NCBI GenBank assembly: GCA_022827225.1
Contig: JAJDTJ010000005.1
Coordinates: 27,336-91,335 of the forward strand
Length of the DNA stretch: 64,000 nt
Direction: 5' to 3'
Source of the DNA: Candidatus Poribacteria bacterium
GTDB taxonomy: Bacteria > Poribacteria > WGA-4E > WGA-3G
Position 1 is the first letter of the stretch. Each line of letters starts with the position of its first letter. Of the stretch, positions 18,924 to 31,652 are shown one piece after another. The notes under the pieces were generated by a model. It was not told the DNA's origin. It was given only the letters and a program-made list of their open reading frames with translations, and searched no databases. The position numbers and the translations under genes are program-made.

Positions 18924-18953
18924 TGTAGGAGCGAGCTGCGCTCGCGATCTTTC
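18924..18953. repeat. REP-like palindrome
   Basis: TGTAGGAGCGAGCTGCGCTC followed by GCGATCTTTC. The GAGCG/CGCTC core is self-complementary, and the sequence strikingly resembles the well-known REP elements of Pseudomonas (TGTAGGAGCGAGC...GCTCGCGA). Only one clear copy is in the window. Confidence 0.5.
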
Positions 18954-19035
18954 ATAAGAAAACGTCAACTTATGTAAACGAAAATCAAAAGCGAAACCGA
19001 AAACTAAATCGTCCTGTTCTTAATACCGAAAACCT

Positions 19036-19064
19036 TTGACTTCCCGACGAACTTGTGATATATT
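19036..19064 (+). promoter_or_regulatory. Sigma-70-type promoter ahead of the HTH gene
   Basis: TTGACT at 19036-19041 and TATATT at 19059-19064 with a 17-base spacer, close to consensus. It would let the antidote-like gene and the methylase be expressed independently of the helicase gene, a common arrangement where the methylase must be made first. Confidence 0.65.
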
Positions 19065-19098
19065 TTAGAAATACATCGCTTGGAAAGGAAACGCTATA

Positions 19099-19503
19099 AT
19101 GGAAAAGCTAACAACATGGCACGAATTTCTAATTGAGGAACTCGCTAACCGAGAAAAAGCGATGAGTTATCTCCAAGTTTCATTGGAGGAATACCTCATT
19201 GATGGAGATATACCTTTCTTTCTAAAAGGAGTCCGGAATGTTATAGAAGCACAAGGTGGGATTGACGAAATTGCCAAGCGAGCTGGCATCGCTCCAAAGG
19301 TGCTCTCAGAATTTCTATGCAACGAAGACACGTTAGCACTCGGTACCCTTAGTACCATTCTCAAGGCATTCGAGTGGCAACTTTCAATTGAACCGCTGGC
19401 AACAGAGAACGACAGCAGCGAGTTCGCAAGCGAACAATTAACCACATCAAATGAACCGTTAGAAACAAGTACAGAGCAAGTGGCTGAATCACAGCCTGTC
19501 TAA
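19099..19503 (+). CDS. HTH antidote-like protein (HigA-type orphan)
   Basis: 134 residues. The N-terminus (YLQVSLEEYLIDGDIPFFLK) and the helix-turn-helix core (GGIDEIAKRAGIAPKVLSEF, then ALGTLSTILKAFEWQLSIEP) match the probable addiction-module antidote family related to HigA. No toxin gene adjoins it. The C-terminal 35 residues are Ser/Glu/Thr-rich and disordered. It lies between the helicase and methylase genes with its own promoter and probably regulates them (inference). Confidence 0.75.
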   Translation: MEKLTTWHEFLIEELANREKAMSYLQVSLEEYLIDGDIPFFLKGVRNVIEAQGGIDEIAKRAGIAPKVLSEFLCNEDTLALGTLSTILKAFEWQLSIEPLATENDSSEFASEQLTTSNEPLETSTEQVAESQPV

Positions 19504-19531
19504 TCAACTGTTCTATAATTGAGGAAACTGA

Positions 19532-22500
19532 ATGCCCGACATAACACCTAACAATATTCAAAATATCGGTGACTTTGACACCCTCTTAGACTTTTTACGC
19601 GAGGAACTCAATTGGCCCATTCCCAAAAACGTTGAGCTTGAAGACATTACCTTCCCTTGGACCGCCGAAGACCTTGATCTCGATGAACTCACTGAAGAAT
19701 TGGTCATTAATTGCCAACAGCTGCCACCTTTCCCGACCAATCAACCGACGCTTGGAATTTTTGAGGACACGCAACCGTGGGGCATCTTTTTCCTCCAATT
19801 TGACAGCGAAATGATCTATCGCACAGCGCTCCGTCGCGCCCTCCGTGGACTTGTTGAAACGCGAGATCGGGACGCAAGCCTTCCCGCATGGAAACACGAT
19901 CATCTCCTCTTTATCTGTACCACAACCGACTTTCAACGTTTCGCCTTTGCCCATTTCGCTGCCACTACAGAAAACTGGCGACGCGCCGTGCTTTCCATCT
20001 TCTCTTGGGAACAAGGCGATACACATATCCGCACACTCTGTGAATATAACCTCCCCGCACTCACCTTTCCAAGCGAGGGGTTTTCAGATGATGACGCATG
20101 GCTAAAAGCGTGGCAAGAAGCATTTGATGTGGAGGCAGTCACCGATAAATTCTTTCGTGACTACCAAAGTGTCTTTGCGGAAGTGGAAGCCGCTGTTGAA
20201 GGTATTCCAGAAGGTGACACAGAAGCACGCCGCCTCTATACGCAACGCCTCTTTAACCGACTGATGTTCCTACGTTTCATTGAAAAGAAAGGGTGGATTA
20301 CCTACAACGGTGACCATAACTACTTACGCGCTCTCTTCAGCGCAACAGAAGTAGAAACAGAAGAAAGTTTTCTCAATGACCGGCTTTTTTGGGCATTCTT
20401 TCGTGGACTCGGTAATACAGTGGATTTACTTGAGGAACTGGCTGAGATAGTTGAGCGCCGAGGGAATGTCCCTTTCCTCAACGGCGGACTCTTTGAGATG
20501 CAGGACTATGACACCCGAAACGCAGTGCATATTCCCAATGACAAATTTGCCGAAATCCTGAAACTCTTTGAACGATACAACTTCACTGTAACCGAATCCA
20601 CGCCTCTTGACATTGAGGTTGCAGTTGACCCAGAAATGCTCGGAAAGGTGTTTGAAGAACTCGTTACCGGCAGACACGACACCGGCAGCTACTACACACC
20701 CCGTCCAGTTGTCTCCTTCATGTGCCAAGAAAGCCTAAAAATCTGCCTCCAGAATAAAACCGATGAGACACCTGAAACCCTAAAAGTGTTCGTTGATGAG
20801 GGCGATGCAACCCAAATTCGGAATCCAGAGAGAGTGCTGCAAGTTTTGCAAACGCTTCGGATATGCGACCCCGCGTGTGGTAGTGGTGCCTATCTACTCG
20901 GCATGATGGGCGAATTGCTCCGTTTGCGGGATGCACTTTTCAAAAGCAGTAACGTTGATCCCAGAACAACCTATCAACGTAAACTTGACATCATCCAGCA
21001 GAACCTCTACGGCGTAGACAGAGACGAATTCGCCGTCAATATCGCTATGCTCCGTTTATGGTTAAGTCTCGCCGTTGATTACGAAGGTGATATACCAGAA
21101 CCCTTGCCTAACCTGGATTATAAGGTTGCAGCGGGGGATAGTTTAACCGGCCCTGCTCCGGAACAAATTGGCCTCGCGGACCACTTGATTCAACAGATAC
21201 AGGAACGTCAAGCGGAATATCTGGTTACCCACAGCGATCCTGAGAAACAGAGACTTCGTGAGGAGATTGCTGAACGCAAGGAAAACCTTCAAGGGTGGCA
21301 AGCGAATGCCGATGTGTTTGTCTGGCAGGTTGAGTTTGCAGAAGTATTCCAAGAAGGTGGATTTGATATTGTCATCGGCAACCCACCTTATGTACGGCAG
21401 GAACTTATTAGACCGATTAGACCGATTTTAGAACGACTATTTTCGGAAGTTTATATGGGAACTGCAGACCTATATGTCTATTTCTACCAACGCGGCACCG
21501 AATTGCTCCGTGAGGCTGGTGTTCTCGCCTATATTACTTCTAACAAGTTTCTTCGCGCAGCATATGGGCGGAGACTCCGAGAATTTTTTAGCAATCAAAT
21601 GTGTATTCACATACTGCTTGATTTTGGAAGTATCTCTGTCTTTGGAGCGAGTGTGAATACTTGTATCATTCTTGTTGAGAATTCTGATCCAGATGGGGCG
21701 GCTTTTTCCGCCGTGACTTTTCGTGACGAAGCTTATATCCTTCGTCTTTCTGATGCGTTTCGAGAACATTCTTTTTTTATACACGCCCGCGACTTATCAC
21801 CTGATGGATGGGTGTTGACATCATCGGAGGCATTAGGTCTGCTCGACAGGTTGAGAAATGTAGGAACGCCACTTGGAGAATATGTGAATGGAAGGCTTTA
21901 CCGCGGTGTGATAACAGGTTGTAATGATGCTTTTATTATAGATGCTCCTACACGTGAATATTTGGTTGATGAGGATGCCGGTAGTGACGAACTTATAAAA
22001 CCGTTGCTAAGGGGTAGGAATCTTCGCAGATGGAAAGCAGAGGCGACGAATGAGTATTTGATAGTAATAGCGAGCAGTGCCAACAGAGGGTGGCCCTGGT
22101 CGAATGCAAGAAGTGCCTCAGAGGCAGAACAAATTTTCGCTAATATCTATCCAGCGATCTATAATCATTTAAACAGTTATCAGGATCGACTAATTGCCCG
22201 TGACGACCAAGGTATATTTTATTGGGAACTTCGTTCGTGCGCTTATTATGCCGAGTTTGAACAACCTAAAACATTCTACCGAAACATAGCAACATCCCTC
22301 TGCGCCTGCTATGACAAAACAGGAACGTTTGGATTAGACACAACGTTCTCTATACCGACTAAGGATCTTTCCTTGCTTGCCATCCTAAATAGCCAACTCT
22401 TTGATTGGTATGCCCGACATAAATTTCAAAGTCTCAATGACCCATGGGCGGGTGGAGGCTTGCGTTTCTTTACCCAGTACATGGAGAACGTCCCAATAGT

Positions 22501-22699
22501 TGATCGGACTGCAGCACAGAAAGCAGAGTTGACAGATTTGGTCGAACGAATACTTGCTAACCCACAGAGCGATGGCGTACGTGAAATTGAGCGGGAAATA
22601 GACAGATTGGTATATCAGTTGTATGGCTTAACCGATACAGAGATTGAACTGATTAAACAAACATATCGCGATGCCAGCATGGAGATAATAGATCTGTAG
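19532..22699 (+). CDS. Eco57I/PglX-type N6-adenine DNA methyltransferase
   Basis: 1055 residues. Motif I is DPACGSGAYLLGM (from about residue 446) and catalytic motif IV is NPPY (617-620) in VIGNPPYVRQE. The N-terminal 330 residues are of unknown function and may hold a degenerate or divergent nuclease; I see no clear PD-ExK. After motif IV comes a TaqI-like target-recognition region and a C-terminal segment ending in EIEREIDRLVYQLYGLT, as in type IIG enzymes and PglX proteins. It starts 28 bases after the antidote-like gene. Together with the helicase it forms a candidate restriction or phage-exclusion system. Confidence 0.88.
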   Translation: MPDITPNNIQNIGDFDTLLDFLREELNWPIPKNVELEDITFPWTAEDLDLDELTEELVINCQQLPPFPTNQPTLGIFEDTQPWGIFFLQFDSEMIYRTALRRALRGLVETRDRDASLPAWKHDHLLFICTTTDFQRFAFAHFAATTENWRRAVLSIFSWEQGDTHIRTLCEYNLPALTFPSEGFSDDDAWLKAWQEAFDVEAVTDKFFRDYQSVFAEVEAAVEGIPEGDTEARRLYTQRLFNRLMFLRFIEKKGWITYNGDHNYLRALFSATEVETEESFLNDRLFWAFFRGLGNTVDLLEELAEIVERRGNVPFLNGGLFEMQDYDTRNAVHIPNDKFAEILKLFERYNFTVTESTPLDIEVAVDPEMLGKVFEELVTGRHDTGSYYTPRPVVSFMCQESLKICLQNKTDETPETLKVFVDEGDATQIRNPERVLQVLQTLRICDPACGSGAYLLGMMGELLRLRDALFKSSNVDPRTTYQRKLDIIQQNLYGVDRDEFAVNIAMLRLWLSLAVDYEGDIPEPLPNLDYKVAAGDSLTGPAPEQIGLADHLIQQIQERQAEYLVTHSDPEKQRLREEIAERKENLQGWQANADVFVWQVEFAEVFQEGGFDIVIGNPPYVRQELIRPIRPILERLFSEVYMGTADLYVYFYQRGTELLREAGVLAYITSNKFLRAAYGRRLREFFSNQMCIHILLDFGSISVFGASVNTCIILVENSDPDGAAFSAVTFRDEAYILRLSDAFREHSFFIHARDLSPDGWVLTSSEALGLLDRLRNVGTPLGEYVNGRLYRGVITGCNDAFIIDAPTREYLVDEDAGSDELIKPLLRGRNLRRWKAEATNEYLIVIASSANRGWPWSNARSASEAEQIFANIYPAIYNHLNSYQDRLIARDDQGIFYWELRSCAYYAEFEQPKTFYRNIATSLCACYDKTGTFGLDTTFSIPTKDLSLLAILNSQLFDWYARHKFQSLNDPWAGGGLRFFTQYMENVPIVDRTAAQKAELTDLVERILANPQSDGVREIEREIDRLVYQLYGLTDTEIELIKQTYRDASMEIIDL

Positions 22700-22925
22700 G
22701 TTGGATTGAACGGAGAGTGAAACCGAACAATTTTAGTCCTTTTTGTATAATACAAGATGCACAAACACGAAAAAGAAACTCTAATTTTTTTCTGTCAAAT
22801 AGAGAGGCGACACCCTCCTTATTTTTCACTATATTATACCATTTTTCCAATAAATATAAGAGTTCATGGCACTTTTAAAGACTAATTTTCAAATCTAAAA
22901 CTACTTATTATGAAGGGATACAGAA

Positions 22926-23408
22926 ATGCTGCCAATTATTAATCTAATCTTAAATTGTGTTGGATTGGTAGTCATACCAATCCTTATTGTATTAGGCGTA
23001 ATTAGATCGCGAACTAATTCCAAAGAGCGTTTAAAAGCTCAAATAATCTTGGAAATGCATAAATCGTCGTCTCAAGGTGAGAAATACTGCCACATCTATA
23101 AAATCAGAGATACAATTTTTCAAAAAAGAAAACGTTTTAGACGTGAATTTCCCACATTGAAATTCTTACTTCTGTTTGATCAAGCGTTAAGAGAGTTAGA
23201 TATAGAAAAACAGATACTCCGAGTTTACGAAGCGGAAGTAACAAAAGAGGAATCTATTCCATATCAATCAATATACTCCGAGATAATGAGTCAATACGGA
23301 CTAATTGAGGAGAACACCTTAATATACGCTATCATTCCTACCTATGCTGAGTGTGATCAAATTATTAAGAATAGAAGTGCTCGGGATCGTTTTTGGTATG
23401 GACGCTAA
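22926..23408 (+). CDS. Hypothetical single-pass membrane protein
   Basis: 160 residues. One N-terminal membrane segment (about 5-26) is followed by a soluble, mixed-charge helical domain with no motif I recognise. AAGGGA precedes the ATG. It lies 226 bases after the methylase; the gap contains AT-rich promoter-like sequence but no clear terminator. Lower GC than the metabolic genes suggests it belongs to the accessory island. Confidence 0.65.
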   Translation: MLPIINLILNCVGLVVIPILIVLGVIRSRTNSKERLKAQIILEMHKSSSQGEKYCHIYKIRDTIFQKRKRFRREFPTLKFLLLFDQALRELDIEKQILRVYEAEVTKEESIPYQSIYSEIMSQYGLIEENTLIYAIIPTYAECDQIIKNRSARDRFWYGR

Positions 23409-23425
23409 TCACGATCTAATTTAGT

Positions 23426-23570
23426 ATTTATAGTAAAGTTTAGAATTAAAAAAACGTTTCAAGTCCTAAAACAGACTGTAACACGAGTCCTGTCTGGTAT
23501 TTTCTTTGTAGCATAGGAGACCGTTAGCCTGTGCACAGAATGTCTCATTAATTATGGAATCCACTATAAT
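23426..23570. mobile_element. MITE-like element with central CATAGG...GCCTGTGC palindrome
   Basis: ATTTATAGT at 23426-23434 and the near-inverse ACTATAAT at 23563-23570 bound about 145 bases. The centre (about 23508-23537) contains TGTAGCATAGGAGACCGTTA then GCCTGTGCAC, a motif that recurs near 49281, 56819, 60720 and 60842. Non-coding. Same terminal sequence as the element at 14222. Confidence 0.55.
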
Positions 23571-23640
23571 CTTACAGTATGCCAAATTGACCTACGATTT
23601 TGTAAACTTCCCATGAAGAATTGCCATTTTGACGCAGCTC

Positions 23641-23659
23641 ATCAGGAGTTTCGCCTGAT
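23641..23659. promoter_or_regulatory. Inverted repeat ATCAGG-7-CCTGAT upstream of the sigma-54 site
   Basis: ATCAGG at 23641-23646 and CCTGAT at 23654-23659 form a 6-7-6 inverted repeat. It ends 17 bases before the sigma-54-like site at 23677 and might bind a regulator. Weak evidence on its own. Confidence 0.3.
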
Positions 23660-23676
23660 TTCCCACGAATTATATT

Positions 23677-23691
23677 TGGCACAGTTCTTGC
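23677..23691 (+). promoter_or_regulatory. Sigma-54-type promoter (-24/-12)
   Basis: TGGCAC at 23677-23682, a 5-base spacer and TTGC at 23688-23691 match the sigma-54 consensus with the GG and GC pairs at exact spacing. Transcription would start near 23703, ahead of the membrane protein gene. Sigma-54 promoters need an activator, and an inverted repeat lies just upstream. Match could be chance. Confidence 0.45.
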
Positions 23692-23862
23692 CACTGCTAT
23701 AATGGAAGTTAACCATGACAGCGAAGTTCAACAAAACGCCCATCACGGTGGGAACCCTTAATGACGCGAAAGCATAGGTCACTTGGCTCATCAAGAAAGA
23801 CGATCGGCTATCCAAATGACAGACACGGGGTACTACCAGCCAGTGGGGTTAGGTATCTGAAG

Positions 23863-24285
23863 ATGCATCCCGTAGTAATAGTGCTATTAATACTTCTACT
23901 GATACAACTGGTTCTAGTTAGACGTTGGATGGACCAAGTTGAAAGAGGGATAGTATCATTTTTTAAATACAATGTGGTGCTATTTCTGTTTTCAATAATG
24001 TTACTAATTTGGCAGTGGCGTTTCGATCCCAATCCAATCACTCTGATATGCTATGGAGTGCTTGCTGGTATTGTTTTTATATCCATTGTGAATCTAAAAA
24101 CAAACGATTCTGAAAAATCCCGAGATGATCTCAGAATATGGTCAGGACACACAGTCCTTCTAACATTTGGAACAGGGGCATTGGCATTGATGATACATGA
24201 TCCAGACGCAATTAGGGAAGTTGTTTCACTGCTCGGATTTGTGGCTGTTGTTTTTTACAGTATGTTTTTGCGATCGCCGAGATAA
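23863..24285 (+). CDS. Hypothetical four-helix membrane protein
   Basis: About 140 residues with roughly four hydrophobic segments (MHPVVIVLLILLLIQLVLV at the start, then around 37-52, 60-75 and 96-135). No family recognised. The frame is open upstream to ATG 23761, which would add a hydrophilic 34-residue N-terminus; neither start has a strong Shine-Dalgarno, and the inner ATG is preferred because it begins the membrane domain. A sigma-54-like site lies upstream. Confidence 0.55.
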   Translation: MHPVVIVLLILLLIQLVLVRRWMDQVERGIVSFFKYNVVLFLFSIMLLIWQWRFDPNPITLICYGVLAGIVFISIVNLKTNDSEKSRDDLRIWSGHTVLLTFGTGALALMIHDPDAIREVVSLLGFVAVVFYSMFLRSPR

Positions 24286-24731
24286 CTTAAGAATTTGATT
24301 TTTCCCGTTTTTGACACCCTCTTAATTGTCCAGCTTGGGTGGCATAGCATAATCTTTATTCTGTGATGTCGTCTTTATCACGAGGTTCTGTAGGTGGGGT
24401 TGAACGGTGTTGAAAAGTCGGACGTTGATATTCTAGATATACCTGAAAGACAACAGTCAGTTTCCGCATATTCAAGAAAATAGTGAAACCCAACTGAATG
24501 CCGTCAGGGACCCGGGAGTTTCAAAACTAAAGCGTTGGGTTTTGCTCGGTCCCTGGTTGATATGGTGTCCGTAAGTCGGTATTTTCCGCGTTAATCTGTG
24601 TCATCCGCGTCAATCCGCGATTCAGACATTAACCACGGTATGAATATCTTCACAAACATCCTGAATAAAATCCAGAGCACCTGCACGCAGCCGATTTTTC
24701 ACGCACGCGTTCGATATTTTCTCTAAATTGT
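24286..24731. other. Gap of 446 bases with degenerate repeats
   Basis: No gene seen. It holds a stretch around 24590-24630 reading AATCTGTGTCATCCGCGTCA then ATCCGCGATT, an internally iterated ATCCGCG motif of a type common as an intergenic repeat in environmental bacterial genomes, and an inverted pair CAGGGACCCGGG / GGTCCCTG around 24507-24546. The rest is featureless. Confidence 0.5.
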
Positions 24732-25844
24732 TCAATAGGAATCGGCATTTCCAGTAAGCATAATTATCCGTTCTGCAAGTTCAGCAAATAAGGCATGAAA
24801 CCGCTGCATGGATGCCTTGGTATTTGCAAGCACTACACCGGATTGCCCAATCTGATCGTCACTCAAATCAAAAATAGGAGCTTTATGTTTCTGTGACAGC
24901 GCGATTAAGCTATTGAAGTCTGACAACTGGATAAGCGGTTGACTTATAAATGAGTCGTAGACTGAACCTGGAGAAAAGAAATTAACATGCATCTGAACCG
25001 CTTCGTCCGGTCTTGCCTTCATATACAATTCATCCGGAAGTAGCATGTCATTTTCGCGTAAAATTGGTATAATTCTTTCCTCAACACCTCTTTTTATTTC
25101 CTCAATCCACTCTTGAAAAGCTTTAGCAGGGGCTTTCCATTTAATTCTATAATTCTGAATTATCGTTCCAAGAAATTTCGGTTGCTTATCTGGGAAAGGA
25201 TAAATTGCGTCTCGTAAGGTAGGGGACTTTTTACCCTGTTTTGCCCATGCCGACCATTTCGGTAGAATCGAAGCGAGACTCTCTGTTGCCATTGCTGAAA
25301 AGTAGTCTGGAAACATTGGCACAATGAAATAATCGCTCGTCGTCAGTAAATTTTGGTTAATCGGGCCCAAACTTGGGCTCATGTCTACTAAGATAAAATC
25401 GGCATTGTACTTGTCAGCAGTTTTAGAAAAAAGATAATGTAAGGAACCCGGCAGATTCTGGAGTGTTACCAACGAACCGGATAGTTCCTGTGCAATGCCC
25501 AAAGGGACCTCGTATTCAGCAAGACCGATGTGCCCTGGTAACAGATGCATATTCGACTGTCCATCAATGGATTCGCAATTCACTGCTTCAATGGGGGCAG
25601 GACGCGATTCAAAAGCCGGCGCGAGTCCTTCGCGGATATTTGTCACTCCATTTGACCCGTACATAGATGCGAAACGCTTGGCATCCTTGAAGCCAAGCAC
25701 CATGCCGGTAAGGTTACACTGTGGGTCACAGTCAACGATGATGACCTTCTTTCCTTTGTTTGCCAACATCCAACCGAGATTGAAAGTCGTTGTCGTTTTC
25801 CCTACGCCACCTTTGTGGTTGAAAAGTGCGATCTGTTTAGCCAT
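24732..25844 (-). CDS. Orphan ParA/MinD-family ATPase
   Basis: 370 residues. Deviant Walker A KGGVGKTTT at residues 11-19, switch motif DCDPQCNLT and the Walker B region FILVDMSPSLGP are clear. It is longer than chromosomal ParA, with an insertion carrying a conserved-looking FLGTIIQNYRIKWK and a C-terminal helical tail. No ParB gene or parS sites adjoin it. It follows the GIY-YIG-like gene by 22 bases. Such orphan ParA ATPases occur on mobile elements and in defence islands; the role here is unknown. Confidence 0.85.
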   Translation of the reverse strand: MAKQIALFNHKGGVGKTTTTFNLGWMLANKGKKVIIVDCDPQCNLTGMVLGFKDAKRFASMYGSNGVTNIREGLAPAFESRPAPIEAVNCESIDGQSNMHLLPGHIGLAEYEVPLGIAQELSGSLVTLQNLPGSLHYLFSKTADKYNADFILVDMSPSLGPINQNLLTTSDYFIVPMFPDYFSAMATESLASILPKWSAWAKQGKKSPTLRDAIYPFPDKQPKFLGTIIQNYRIKWKAPAKAFQEWIEEIKRGVEERIIPILRENDMLLPDELYMKARPDEAVQMHVNFFSPGSVYDSFISQPLIQLSDFNSLIALSQKHKAPIFDLSDDQIGQSGVVLANTKASMQRFHALFAELAERIIMLTGNADSY

Positions 25845-25866
25845 GTTGTGTCCTTAAGATTCAAAA

Positions 25867-26178
25867 CTAAGACGTACCACGCCGTTGCTTCTTTTCCCAT
25901 TCCCTGGCACCTTCTCGTGTTGTACGGTTACCGACCTGCTGAACATGAACATCTTTACCGTAGTTCCGTTGGTGCTCCTTTTCACGGCGGTCTAAGTCGT
26001 TCGTGATTCCGCTACGGATAACTTTATTACCGCGCTTCAGATGATATTTATAGGTATCACGTTTAGGCTCTATAGGGACTCCTCTCGCCTCAAGAACTTC
26101 TCTTACTGCCCGTTCTATTTTTGATCTTGAGATTTGTCCACGTTTAGGTGGATATTTGACAATTCTTTGTCTTGCCAT
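25867..26178 (-). CDS. GIY-YIG-like small nuclease candidate
   Basis: 103 residues, very basic. After a short N-terminal helix region, the segment YKYHLKRGNKVIRSGITNDL then DRREKEHQ fits a GIY-YIG fold: a Tyr pair, a Gly-Ile-Thr in place of YIG, a conserved Arg and His, and a C-terminal Glu in REGAREWE. A strong AAGGAGG precedes the ATG. It forms an operon with the ParA-like gene. The catalytic assignment is by eye and moderate. Confidence 0.65.
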   Translation of the reverse strand: MARQRIVKYPPKRGQISRSKIERAVREVLEARGVPIEPKRDTYKYHLKRGNKVIRSGITNDLDRREKEHQRNYGKDVHVQQVGNRTTREGAREWEKKQRRGTS

Positions 26179-26309
26179 CCTAATTACCTCCTTTTTTCCC
26201 TTTGAAAAGTATACCGTAAATTCTATGATATGTCAATCGGGTATGTAAAGTTGTCAGGACGATTTAGTTTTAAGGAATTATTGAGTTTCAGGTCTTTTTT
26301 TTCAGATCC

Positions 26310-26331
26310 GGTTCGGTTAGGAAACCGAACC
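26310..26331. repeat. Palindrome family A hairpin
   Basis: GGTTCGGTT at 26310-26318 pairs perfectly with AACCGAACC at 26323-26331 around a 4-base loop, followed by a GGGCCCGGGG run. Close relatives are at 59546-59572 and, more distantly, 14276-14304 and 6443-6464. Confidence 0.6.
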
Positions 26332-26408
26332 TACCGGGCCCGGGGTCCGAAAGTTTGGAAAGAAAATGAAAAACTAAATAACCCTGTAAAGTTGCATCCG
26401 TGCTAAAT

Positions 26409-26437
26409 TTGACAAAAAAGGCAAAGCGTGCTATAGT
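26409..26437 (+). promoter_or_regulatory. Near-perfect sigma-70 promoter in the gltB upstream region
   Basis: TTGACA at 26409-26414 and TATAGT at 26432-26437 with a 17-base spacer. The -10 region overlaps the end of an inverted repeat (AAAGCGTGCT at 26423-26432, AGCACGCTTT at 26507-26516). No gene starts directly downstream, so it may drive a small RNA. Confidence 0.55.
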
Positions 26438-26604
26438 GGTAGCAGTCTGAGAATAGGAGATGGGAATGTTTGAAGGATACGACCCAAACCGCTGAAAATG
26501 TAGGCAAGCACGCTTTATGGATTTGTCTTTTAACACGCTTATCGCGGGTTCGGATCCGAAGTGTGCTGGGAGTGCAGTCGGCTATTGAGGAGAAAGGAAT
26601 TTTC

Positions 26605-26633
26605 TTGACTTTCGGCTTAAATTAGGGTATAAT
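26605..26633 (+). promoter_or_regulatory. Consensus sigma-70 promoter ahead of gltB
   Basis: TTGACT at 26605-26610, a 17-base spacer and TATAAT at 26628-26633, the best promoter match in the window. Transcription would begin near 26640, giving gltB a leader of about 365 bases. Confidence 0.7.
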
Positions 26634-26639
26634 ATTAAA

Positions 26640-27005
26640 ACCAACATGCAGTTTTAGTTTATATATTGCGTACTAAACTGAAGCATGTAAGCCCGCCAAG
26701 CCGGTCGCGAATCGCCGTTGATGCGATCTGGATCACTGTTGATTTGAGAGACTCTCTCTTGCCTTGGGGCACTGTTTTCGGCAGGATACAAGTAGTCAGC
26801 GTCCGACTTAAGCCCTACAGCAAACCTATCCAGCCCTTGAAAGCGAAGTCCATTTTCCGATGTGTTTGTAACCTTAATAAAAAGGTGTATGGCTAAGGCA
26901 CGTAAACCTTGCCCCGCGAATTAAATATGAAAAGACGAAAAACAGACAACTTGATTTATAACGCCAATGGAAAAGTAGAAGAATGCATGGAGAATTAGTT
27001 TACAA
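26640..27005 (+). ncRNA. Long gltB leader or unassigned structured RNA
   Basis: The transcript from the promoter at 26605 starts with a strong hairpin: CATGC and AGTTTTAGT near 26644-26659 pair with ACTAAACT and GCATG near 26672-26688. Smaller stems are GAGAG/CTCTC near 26745 and ATCGC/GCGAT near 26715. A 76-codon open frame starting with TTG at 26666 looks non-coding. I cannot match it to a known riboswitch, 6S RNA, RNase P RNA or tmRNA. It may be a regulatory leader. Confidence 0.3.
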
Positions 27006-31514
<4,509 letters not shown>

Positions 31515-31558
31515 TCGGTAAATCAAGAAGTTACAAATCGTAATTTGACGTATCTCAT

Positions 31559-31600
31559 TAAAAAAAAACGCCGTGCTTTGCTGAAGTTGCTTAGCACGGC
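31559..31600 (-). terminator. Rho-independent terminator for the exbD-exbB operon
   Basis: GCCGTGCT at 31570-31577 pairs with AGCACGGC at 31593-31600. In the minus direction the hairpin is followed by a run of eight or more T, as expected after the exbD gene ending at 31653. It sits between convergent genes and may also stop gltB transcripts. Confidence 0.75.
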
Positions 31601-31652
31601 ATGTCTATTTTATGTCCCTCTTCAGTTGCAAATAATTATGGGCTTACGTAAC

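Noticed and set aside
15826..22699. Naming the island DISARM or BREX
   Set aside because: Only a helicase, a PLD domain and a methylase are shared with those systems; drmA, drmB, pglZ and brxC are absent.
26288..26536. 82-codon minus-strand frame before gltB
   Set aside because: It runs through a palindromic repeat and a near-consensus promoter on the other strand; composition is not protein-like.
26666..26896. 76-codon open frame in the gltB leader
   Set aside because: Starts with TTG without a Shine-Dalgarno, has no recognisable sequence, and overlaps a region that forms strong hairpins; treated as non-coding.
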